Shown here: positions 57,802-64,000 of the stretch, one piece after another | How the letters are laid out: each line of letters starts with the position of its first letter | How positions within the stretch are numbered: the stretch's first letter is position 1 | DNA from: MGOM01 sp035693825 | Lineage (GTDB): Bacteria > Chloroflexota > Anaerolineae > Anaerolineales > E44-bin32 | NCBI GenBank assembly: GCA_035693825.1 | Contig: DASSGB010000232.1 | Location: forward strand, 17,888-81,887 | DNA: 64,000 nt | Direction of reading: 5' to 3' | Notes under the pieces: generated by a model | Databases searched by the model: none | Told to the model about the DNA's origin: nothing | The model's input: only the letters and a program-made list of their open reading frames with translations | Translations under genes and position numbers: made by a program

Positions 57802-59966
57802 GCCTCGGGCAGGATGGCAGCCACCGCTGCGGGTTCTCCACTTCGCAGCGAGTCGGCCGCGGTGAGAGTCGCCTGGGAAACGGCGAAGAGATCGCCGTAG
57901 GGAATCGGCGGCGGGCCGCCGCGCTCGATGGCCTCGACGAAGGCCCGCCACAGTCCGCGATGTCCCTTGTCCGACCGAAGCCAAGAGCTCCACGTTCGAC
58001 GGCGGCCGTCGCGCGAGAACTCCAGCCGCCGAAAGTCGTCGAGGATGGCGAGGCTGCCGCCGCTGAACACTTCCAATCGCTCCTTGGCATACGACCGATC
58101 GCCGTTGGCCAGGTAGGCGACCGTTCCGACGGAGCCTCCCGAGAACTCGACGGTGATGACGAAGCTGTCTTCCTCGTCGGCCGTTTCCGGCGCCAGACTC
58201 CGGGCGAAGACACGCACCGGCCTCTCACCGGACAGGAACGTCATGAAGTCGATGAAATGGCAGGCCTCGCCCACGAGACGTCCGCCGCCCTCGGCGGGGT
58301 CGCGCAGCCAGTGGTCGCGAGGCAAGGCGCCGGCGTTGACGCGATAGATCATCGCCAGTGGAGCCGGCACGGACCGGAGGATTTCGCGCAGGCGCCGGCC
58401 CAGCGGAGCGAAACGGCGATTGAAACCGACGGTGAGCAAGCCGGAGGCGCCCTGCAGCGCCTCGGCCACATCCTCCAATTCCGCGCCGGCCAGGGCCAGG
58501 GGCTTTTCGCACAACACATGCTTTCCGGCGCGCAGCGCGGCGGCTGTTTGCCTTGCATGAAGGTGATGCCGCGTGAGGATGGCCACGGTGTTGACGCGGC
58601 TGTCCCCGATCAATCGGGCCGCATCCGTCGTGGCGTAGTCGAAACCGAAACGCGTTCCGGCCCGCGTGGCGCTCAGGCCACCTGCGGCCGCAATGCCCAC
58701 CAATTCCACCCCGCGCATCGACCGCACAATGGGCAAGACCACTCGGCCGGCGAAATTGCCCGCGCCGAGAACGCCCAGGCGGACCGCCTGCGCGGAGACG
58801 GAAGGCTCGGCCAGCACCCGCGTGGTCTCCAGAGCGCCCGCTGGTGGAGAGGCGGCGTCGTACGTCAGGAGGATCCCCAATGTGCCCTCGCCGGCCTCGG
58901 CCAGCAGCGTGTACGCCTTCTCGGCCTGGGACACCGGAAACCGGTGGGAGATCAGAGGGCGCACGTCGAGGCGCCCTGCTCCCATCAAATCCACGACAGC
59001 CTGCAGATTCCGCCCTTCGGTCCAACGCACGTAGCCCGGCGGATAGTCGTGACCCTTCTCTTCGTAGCTCGCGTCGTACCGGCCGGGTCCGTACGATCGC
59101 GACACGATGAATTCCAGCTCCTTCTCGTAGTACAAGTTGCGCGGCAAATCGAGGCCGACCGCTCCGACGGCCACCACGCGGGCTCGATCACGCGCCAGGG
59201 CCGCGGCGAGATGCACCGGGTCGTTCGACGGTCCGTCCGCGCAGATCAGAATCAGGTCGAATCCCGAGCCGCCGCTTATCGCCTGAGCCGCGGCTTCAGC
59301 GCCCGCCCGCAGCGAGGCGGTTGCGCCCATGTTCCGGGCCAATGCCACACGGCTTTCTTGCACGTCGACGCCGAAAACCTGGGCCCCGGCGGCGCGCGCC
59401 ACGCCTACGGCCAGGAGGCCCAGCAGGCCCAATCCGATGACGGCGACGCGGTCGCCCACCTGCATTCGACCAAGACGCAAGCCGTGCAGCGCGATGGCGC
59501 CCAGGGTAGCGAAGGCGCCCGATTCGAAATCCACGGTGTCCGGCAGAAGCGCCACCAGGTTCTTCGGTACGACGGCGTATTCGCCGTGGATGGCATGCCC
59601 TCCGCCGGCGCAGGCCACGCGATCGCCGGCGCGGAATCCGCTCACGCCTTCGCCCAGGGCGACCACGATTCCAGACGAGGAGTAGCCGAGGGGAACGGGC
59701 TGGTCGAGGCGGTCGCGCACCGCTTCCATCGCCGCCAGCACGCCTTCCCGCCGCGCCTTGTCGATGGTTTGGCGCACCAGATCGGGTCGGGCCCGGGCTT
59801 TGCCCAGCAGACTCCTGGCGGAGAAGTCGACCAGCATCCGTTCCGTGCCGGCCGAAAGGATGGAGGCCGCGGTGCGCACCAACACGCACCCGGGAGTCGC
59901 CTGAGGATCGGGGACATCCACGACGCGGGTCGCACCGCTGCGGAGATGCTGCACGACTTGTTTCAT
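57798..59966 (-). CDS. Bi-domain oxidoreductase: zinc-type alcohol dehydrogenase fused to Gfo/Idh/MocA dehydrogenase
   Basis: A 722-residue fusion. Residues ~1-350 are an MDR dehydrogenase (QVVQHLRSGATRVVDVPDPQ at the start, CAGGGHAIHGEYAVVPKNLV, VAVIGLGLLGLLAVGVARAA as NAD-binding motif). A linker near 375-390 leads to a Gfo/Idh/MocA domain with a second Rossmann motif (RLGVLGAGNFAGRVVLP), HVLCEKPLALAGAELEDVAE containing the conserved E-K-P, and GEACHFIDFMTFLSG. This fusion is known in exopolysaccharide loci next to heparinase-like proteins and probably oxidises or epimerises a nucleotide sugar in two steps. A TATAAT box at 60015-60010 precedes it. It leads a three-gene unit with the heparinase and sugar transferase genes. 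Confidence 0.92.
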   Translation of the reverse strand: MKQVVQHLRSGATRVVDVPDPQATPGCVLVRTAASILSAGTERMLVDFSARSLLGKARARPDLVRQTIDKARREGVLAAMEAVRDRLDQPVPLGYSSSGIVVALGEGVSGFRAGDRVACAGGGHAIHGEYAVVPKNLVALLPDTVDFESGAFATLGAIALHGLRLGRMQVGDRVAVIGLGLLGLLAVGVARAAGAQVFGVDVQESRVALARNMGATASLRAGAEAAAQAISGGSGFDLILICADGPSNDPVHLAAALARDRARVVAVGAVGLDLPRNLYYEKELEFIVSRSYGPGRYDASYEEKGHDYPPGYVRWTEGRNLQAVVDLMGAGRLDVRPLISHRFPVSQAEKAYTLLAEAGEGTLGILLTYDAASPPAGALETTRVLAEPSVSAQAVRLGVLGAGNFAGRVVLPIVRSMRGVELVGIAAAGGLSATRAGTRFGFDYATTDAARLIGDSRVNTVAILTRHHLHARQTAAALRAGKHVLCEKPLALAGAELEDVAEALQGASGLLTVGFNRRFAPLGRRLREILRSVPAPLAMIYRVNAGALPRDHWLRDPAEGGGRLVGEACHFIDFMTFLSGERPVRVFARSLAPETADEEDSFVITVEFSGGSVGTVAYLANGDRSYAKERLEVFSGGSLAILDDFRRLEFSRDGRRRTWSSWLRSDKGHRGLWRAFVEAIERGGPPPIPYGDLFAVSQATLTAADSLRSGEPAAVAAILPEA

Positions 59967-60009
59967 TCGAAGGCGAGGATGGAGCTCCTGCGGAGAGGGT
60001 CGGCGGGCA

Positions 60010-60015
60010 TTATAG
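60010..60015 (-). promoter_or_regulatory. -10 box (TATAAT) upstream of the bi-domain oxidoreductase
   Basis: Minus strand TATAAT at 60015-60010, about 43 nt before ATG 59966. No clear -35. It may restart transcription within the cluster. Confidence 0.4.
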
Positions 60016-60035
60016 CATCCTGCCTCTGGCGGCTT

Positions 60036-61214
60036 TCACGAGGCCAGTTGACGATACATTGCGTCCGCCGCCTGCATGCCTTGCCGGCGGTCGGCGCGAG
60101 CCTCGATGATCGCCCGGTTGCGCCGGCCGGCCTCCTCCCGGAAGTCAGCCTCGCGCAGCGAGCGCAGGATGGAGCGAGCCACATGTGCGGGATCGGTGGG
60201 ATCGACCAGCAGGCCGTTTTCGCCATCCACGATCCATTCCCGAATCGACTCGAGATCTCCCGCGATCGGCAGGCAGCCGCAGGCCATCGCCTCGAGCAGG
60301 GTGTTCGGCGTCCCGTCATGCACGCTGGGCGAAACCGAAACCCATGCGGCTCGGAACAGGTCCGCCATGCCGGCCGGATCCAGCGCCGGCATGGCCTTCA
60401 GTCGCTCGCCCGCGTCGAGCTTCGCCTTCCAGCGATAGATTTCGGGATTGCCCTGCATGCCCACGCCGGCAAACTCAACTCGCGGGAACGTCGCCCAGAC
60501 CATGGGGATAGCGCGGAAGAAAGTGTCGCTTCGAACGTACGCACGAAACCCGCGCGGCTGAACGACCAGAGGGCGTTCCAGACTCCCGCTTACGGGCGGA
60601 GTCCGGCGCACGGGCCGTGATGGTTCGGTAGGCCTGAAGAGCTCGCGGTCCACGCCGCCGTTGCCCGGGATCACCATCGAGGGTTTCGTCTCGGGCCACC
60701 CCCACTGGAGCGCAAGGCGCAGGTCGCGTTGGCAATCCGTATGCAGGCCGTCCGCGTGCCGCAGCGTTCGACGCGTGGCCGAGGCCATCGCCGGGGTGCC
60801 GGCAGCATGCAGGGTGAAATCATTGCCCCAAACCGAGAGCAACAGCGGCCGCGAAGGCCGCGCGGCAGCCGCCAGCATTCCTTCGAACGGAATCCGCATG
60901 GCGTGAACCAGGTCGGGGCGAACTTCGTGGATGATCTTCGACAGCCCCGGCGCCACTCGGCGCACCGCCAGCGGACCCAGCCAATGCCGCGCCGTCGTCA
61001 CCAACGCCAGGCGGGCCTGGCTTCGGCCGACATTCATGCCTCCCATTCGCCCCTCACCCGGCGTCACCGGCAAAACGTGCAGCGAAGCCAAGGTCACCTG
61101 GGGATTGCATGGGCGGGTCGAGACCAGATGTACCTCGTGTCCCTGCGACGAGAAATACTCCAGCCAGGGCGTTACGATCGGGCTCCGGCCATCGGCGACA
61201 TACAACAGACGCAC
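60036..61214 (-). CDS. Glycosyltransferase family 4
   Basis: A 392-residue GT-B enzyme. MRLLYVADGRSPIVTPWLEY and FSSQGHEVHLVSTRP form the acceptor-side Rossmann start; HADGLHTDCQRDLRLALQWG and VIPGNGGVDRELFRP connect the domains; VSPSVHDGTPNTLLEAMACG is the E-x7-E donor-sugar motif region. It lies 1 bp after the next glycosyltransferase gene, in the same direction, so they are co-expressed. Sugar specificity unknown. Confidence 0.9.
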   Translation of the reverse strand: MRLLYVADGRSPIVTPWLEYFSSQGHEVHLVSTRPCNPQVTLASLHVLPVTPGEGRMGGMNVGRSQARLALVTTARHWLGPLAVRRVAPGLSKIIHEVRPDLVHAMRIPFEGMLAAAARPSRPLLLSVWGNDFTLHAAGTPAMASATRRTLRHADGLHTDCQRDLRLALQWGWPETKPSMVIPGNGGVDRELFRPTEPSRPVRRTPPVSGSLERPLVVQPRGFRAYVRSDTFFRAIPMVWATFPRVEFAGVGMQGNPEIYRWKAKLDAGERLKAMPALDPAGMADLFRAAWVSVSPSVHDGTPNTLLEAMACGCLPIAGDLESIREWIVDGENGLLVDPTDPAHVARSILRSLREADFREEAGRRNRAIIEARADRRQGMQAADAMYRQLAS

Positions 61215-61215
61215 G

Positions 61216-62307
61216 CTACACGTCCTCCGCCGCCGTTCGAAGGGCGGTCACGAAAACGTCTGCCATGGCGTCTACATTGAACCTCTGGACGACCAGGCGG
61301 CGCGAGGCGCGCCCCATGTCCAACAACCGATCCCGTCGACTGAGCGCCGTCTGCAGCTTCTGACGGAGTGCCTCGACATCACCCGAGGGAACCAGCCAAC
61401 CGTTCTCGGTTGTGACCAGATCCTCCTGAGTCCCGTCACCCTCGGCCACGATCACCGGCAGCCCGCGCGCCATGGCCTGCTGCACCGCCAGGCCGCCGGT
61501 GCCTGGGAGAACGAATACATCCGCCTGGTCCAGAAGGCGATCGAGCTGCGCGCCGCGAACGTCGCCGTGGAAGCGTGCGGAAACGCCTCGGTCCGCAGCC
61601 TCCGCCTCCAATTCGCGCCGCGCAGGGCCATCGCCCACGATCCACACTTCTGCGGCAGGGCGCAGACCGGACGCGGCTGCCAGCAGCACATCCAATCGCT
61701 TGCGCCTCTGGAGTCGTCCGACGAAGATCAGGCGCGGGGCCCCTTCCGACGGCGTGCGTCGATCGGGCGCGGCTTCCGCCGAATCCGTTACTGCGTTCGG
61801 AGCCACCCAGACGCGGTCGGCACGAACTCCGGCCGCGGTGTATTCGCGTGCACCGCGCTGGCTGTAGGCAATCGTCCCGTTCAGGCGTTTCAAGAAACGA
61901 CGCCACGCAAAGCGGCCGAGACCGGACCTGGCCGGCACGCCCAGCCCCCATCCCAGGACCGGCCGGCCTCGTGCTCGCATCCATGCCGCCGCGTCCCAGT
62001 TGGAGATGTAGCGCGGGTTGGCCTCGAGAATCAGCAGGCGAGGATTCCAGTCTTCGAGCCAGCGAATCAGGCCCGGCTGCAAACAAAGGAACAACGCTCC
62101 CCCGAACAGATGCAGATTCCGCCCGCGGTGCCACTGAGCCGTCTCCAGTCCCGGCGCCGGAACGACGACCTCCTCCGGGCGAGGGTCGCCGGCGAACACC
62201 GACAGGCCATCCGGGCAGCGGGCCGCCAGCCGATCGATGAAGGTCGCGCGGTAGCCAGGCAGGACCCGCTGTTGCAGGCCGACGCGCCCTTGAACCTCCG
62301 CGCTCAC
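61216..62307 (-). CDS. Glycosyltransferase family 4
   Basis: A 363-residue GT-B enzyme. The N-terminal domain is somewhat short (QQRVLPGYRATFIDRLAARC), the middle has NGTIAYSQRGAREYTAAGVR and WVAPNAVTD, and the donor site reads RLIFVGRLQRRKRLDVLLAA with FVLPGTGGLAVQQAMARGLP. The GTG start at 62307 overlaps the FkbM methyltransferase stop (GTGA); the frame open further right is ignored because it runs through that gene. It forms a three-gene unit with the FkbM and the following GT4 gene. Confidence 0.87.
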   Translation of the reverse strand: MSAEVQGRVGLQQRVLPGYRATFIDRLAARCPDGLSVFAGDPRPEEVVVPAPGLETAQWHRGRNLHLFGGALFLCLQPGLIRWLEDWNPRLLILEANPRYISNWDAAAWMRARGRPVLGWGLGVPARSGLGRFAWRRFLKRLNGTIAYSQRGAREYTAAGVRADRVWVAPNAVTDSAEAAPDRRTPSEGAPRLIFVGRLQRRKRLDVLLAAASGLRPAAEVWIVGDGPARRELEAEAADRGVSARFHGDVRGAQLDRLLDQADVFVLPGTGGLAVQQAMARGLPVIVAEGDGTQEDLVTTENGWLVPSGDVEALRQKLQTALSRRDRLLDMGRASRRLVVQRFNVDAMADVFVTALRTAAEDV

Positions 62308-63155
62308 GGAAGCCTCGCCAGAAGCTGCACTTTCGATTCGAGCGCAGCCGGCGATTCCACGCGCCGGCCGCGTCCCAGATCGAACAGGGCATAACCGGCC
62401 GACGTGAGTTGAGACCACACCACCCGGCCGGCCTTGGCGTTGTGGACTTCCACCAGCAGGATCGGCGCCGTCTTATGCAGGATCCCCCGCATCCCCTCCA
62501 GAGCCAGGCCCTCCGCGCCCTCCACATCGACCTTGACCACGTCGGGCACCGGGAGGCCGTCCTTCTCCACCAGTTCGTCCATCGAGACGATCTCGACCTC
62601 GACCGCGCCCTCATATCCTTCGCTGCGACCCGGCGCCTGGTCCAGGCGCCCCATCCCGGGCGAAGCATGAACCAGGAATCGCCCCCGGCCGCGTCCGGCG
62701 CTGATCGCCTTGGGCACAACCACCACCCGGTTTTCGAGTCGATTAAGGCGAACCGCCTCGCGCAGTCGTTCGACGTTCGACGCCAGCGGCTCCACGGCCA
62801 CGACTTTGCCTCTTTCGCCCACGGCGCGCGCCAGCAGCAGCGTCACGTAACCGATGTTCGCCCCCAGGTCGTAGGCGGTCATGCCAGGGCGCACCACCTC
62901 TCGGATCACCTGCTGGATCTCGGGCTCATAGGTGCCGAGCCACAGGTCTTTGTCCACCTGGAGGTCGAGGAGCAGCCGGAAGCCCTCCAAATCGCCTCCC
63001 GCGATGACCACCGGATGCAGGCCGGAGGGGGCCGCCCGATTGAGCGTTTGACGCAGCCATCGGGTGAAAGGGCCCAGCCGATACAGCCCTTGCCGCGTGC
63101 GCATGGGCAGCCAGCGAGCCGCGGTTTCCGCCGCGCGCAGAACGATGGATTTCAC
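62304..63155 (-). CDS. FkbM-family methyltransferase
   Basis: A 283-residue SAM-dependent O-methyltransferase. AYDLGANIGYVTLLLARAVG is motif I, KVVAVEPLASNVERLREAVR follows, then VPDVVKVDVEGAEGLALEGM (the D-V-E-G-A-E signature of FkbM) and APILLVEVHN. GTG 63155 is taken as start because a TAGAAT box lies 7 nt before it, whereas the frame's earlier codon (63185) would lie upstream of the -10. In polysaccharide loci FkbM enzymes methylate sugar hydroxyls. Confidence 0.9.
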   Translation of the reverse strand: MKSIVLRAAETAARWLPMRTRQGLYRLGPFTRWLRQTLNRAAPSGLHPVVIAGGDLEGFRLLLDLQVDKDLWLGTYEPEIQQVIREVVRPGMTAYDLGANIGYVTLLLARAVGERGKVVAVEPLASNVERLREAVRLNRLENRVVVVPKAISAGRGRGRFLVHASPGMGRLDQAPGRSEGYEGAVEVEIVSMDELVEKDGLPVPDVVKVDVEGAEGLALEGMRGILHKTAPILLVEVHNAKAGRVVWSQLTSAGYALFDLGRGRRVESPAALESKVQLLARLP

Positions 63156-63162
63156 GGATGGG

Positions 63163-63168
63163 ATTCTA
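63163..63168 (-). promoter_or_regulatory. -10 box (TAGAAT) seven bases before the FkbM gene
   Basis: Minus strand TAGAAT at 63168-63163, then 7 nt, then GTG 63155; no Shine-Dalgarno. Suggests a leaderless transcript for FkbM and the two glycosyltransferases. Confidence 0.4.
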
Positions 63169-63180
63169 GCAGGGGTAAGG

Positions 63181-63240
63181 ACCACTCGTCAGTGGTCAGT
63201 GGTCAATTGGGCGCAGACTGACGACGGATGACTTATGACT
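63181..63240. repeat. Word-repeat island between polysaccharide genes
   Basis: CGTCAGTGGTCAGTGGTCAA and GACTGACGACGGATGACTTA fill the gap between the GT4 gene stop (63243) and the FkbM promoter. Same words as at 9714 and 38877. Confidence 0.6.
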
Positions 63241-63242
63241 GG

Positions 63243-63998
63243 CTACCACTCCAAAGCCTCGAGGTAAGCGTCTATCATCCGTTCCACATCGAACGCTTCC
63301 ACGGCCCGGCGGCGGGCAGCTTCGCGGAAGGCAGACGGCTGCTGGAGGACCTCCGTCGCCGCCCGGGCCAGGCCTGCGACGTCGGGCGGATCCAGGCGCC
63401 ACGGATCGCCTCCGTACGCGACGACGCGCCCCGCCTCTTCGCCGACCACCTCCCTCAAAGCGCCCGTCTCGAAACCGACCACGGGCAGGCCGCACGCCAG
63501 GGCTTCGATCACCGCGTTGGGACAGGCCGGATGGAGATCCGAGGCGAACAGCACGTCCGCCGAGCGATCCAGGGCGGGAATGTCCTCCGGCGGAATGAGT
63601 CCGAGCCACGTGATGGGCTCAGCCGCGAGTTCGTCTCGAAGTTTCCCTCCGACCCGCCCCGCAACGGCCAGCTCCAGCGGACGCGCGATTGCCTGCCGCA
63701 TCCTTCGCGCCAGGTCGGCCGCCCACATCAACCCGATCTCGTAGCCGCCCGCCAGGTTGGCCTCGACCACGACGATTCGCACGCCCGGTCCACGTGAGAG
63801 CCGCGGTCCCTCGGGCGCATACACGTCGAGCGGCACGCCATTGTGGATGACCAGCGCCGCGCCGTTCGCCGGTCCATGGGCTCGCTCCCACCAGTCACGA
63901 ACGAATTGGCTCTGATACACCACGACGTCCGCCGCCCGACGTGTGGCGCGGAGCAGCAGATTGTTGATTTCGGCTCGAAGAAAGTGACGCAGACCCGT
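63243..63998 (-). CDS. Glycosyltransferase family 4, partial (start beyond right edge)
   Basis: The minus-strand frame is open from its stop at 63243 to the window end, giving 251 residues; an internal GTG at 63923 is not the start, because the upstream codons still read protein-like (LRAEINNLLLRATRRADVV). VYQSQFVRDWWERAHGPANG and LVIHNGVPLDVYAPE are the interdomain region of GT4 enzymes, IVVVEANLAGGYEIGLMWAA begins the donor domain and SDLHPACPNAVIEALACGLP is the E-x7-E region. The acceptor domain lies outside. It belongs to the same polysaccharide cluster. Confidence 0.85.
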   Translation of the reverse strand, partial: TGLRHFLRAEINNLLLRATRRAADVVVYQSQFVRDWWERAHGPANGAALVIHNGVPLDVYAPEGPRLSRGPGVRIVVVEANLAGGYEIGLMWAADLARRMRQAIARPLELAVAGRVGGKLRDELAAEPITWLGLIPPEDIPALDRSADVLFASDLHPACPNAVIEALACGLPVVGFETGALREVVGEEAGRVVAYGGDPWRLDPPDVAGLARAATEVLQQPSAFREAARRRAVEAFDVERMIDAYLEALEW

Positions 63999-64000
63999 GC

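Noticed and set aside
57762..60620. A 952-codon rightward open frame antisense to the bi-domain oxidoreductase and its neighbours
   Set aside because: It mirrors the codon structure of recognised genes on the other strand, is Arg/His/Pro-rich and has no domain; long antisense frames (also at 727-2832, 16681-18888, 30719-32905) are a GC-bias effect here.
1..64000. CRISPR array, tRNA/rRNA genes, insertion sequences or prophage
   Set aside because: No regularly spaced direct repeats, no T-arm/anticodon patterns and no transposase or phage structural genes were found; the YvlD-like protein belongs to a holin-named family but is chromosomal.

Overview
The window is a 64 kb, GC-rich chromosomal segment of a bacterium, most likely a Chloroflexota member of the Anaerolineae type. 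This is inferred from several traits seen together: secreted proteins with long Thr/Pro-rich linkers, a monoderm-style set (RNase J, BMP-family nucleoside ABC importer, ECF transporter, lipoproteins, no outer-membrane genes), DUF2089/DUF4097/SHOCT genes, GAF-rich signalling proteins and an MDR–Gfo/Idh fusion in a polysaccharide cluster. No rRNA, tRNA, CRISPR array, prophage or insertion sequence was found.

Layout. 1–5.8 kb: end of aconitase, a truncated DUF2652 gene, a candidate small RNA, an XRE regulator with a PAS-GAF-GGDEF diguanylate cyclase, a membrane protein, a class V aminotransferase and a LysM surface protein. 6–9.7 kb: an ECF S component, a C39-like/TPR protein and MurJ. 9.8–19.8 kb (leftward): a BMP-type nucleoside ABC importer (lipoprotein, ATPase, two permeases), a second BMP-like lipoprotein, FtsK, DUF305. 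20–25.6 kb: cNMP/PH membrane protein, peptide deformylase, YvlD-like protein, AI-2E-type transporter, RecF. 25.6–35.4 kb (leftward): RsmG, a degenerate metallo-beta-lactamase-like protein, a GAF/PAS histidine kinase, threonine synthase, a 564-residue Rossmann protein, and a DUF2089–DUF4097–GNAT–SHOCT operon. 35.5–40.5 kb: a second class V aminotransferase, a GT39-like membrane protein, inositol monophosphatase, SurE, an HD protein.

40.5–45.3 kb is the most interesting part. A cobalamin riboswitch, with promoter, terminator and antiterminator, precedes a secreted, membrane-anchored alpha/alpha-barrel protein resembling the alpha domain of intrinsic factor/transcobalamin. EcfT, a fused double EcfA ATPase and a GNAT acetyltransferase follow. 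The module lacks an S component; the only S component in view is at 6.0 kb. The working model is surface capture of vitamin B12 followed by ECF uptake.

45.6–49.5 kb: RNase J with a structured leader, a parvulin-type lipoprotein and a Thr/Pro-rich exported protein, closed by a very long hairpin terminator. 49.5–64 kb: a leftward cell-surface polysaccharide cluster (DegT aminotransferase, HAD, ATP-grasp, two methyltransferases, four glycosyltransferases, a PglC-type initiating transferase, a heparinase-like protein and an MDR–Gfo/Idh fusion) that runs off the right edge.

Intergenic DNA carries two repeat types: a modular palindromic element (five copies with nested internal deletions) and islands of degenerate 7–10 nt words, one of which lies inside the variable arm of the cobalamin riboswitch. 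Several genes have a -10 box only 6–11 nt upstream of the start codon, suggesting leaderless mRNAs.
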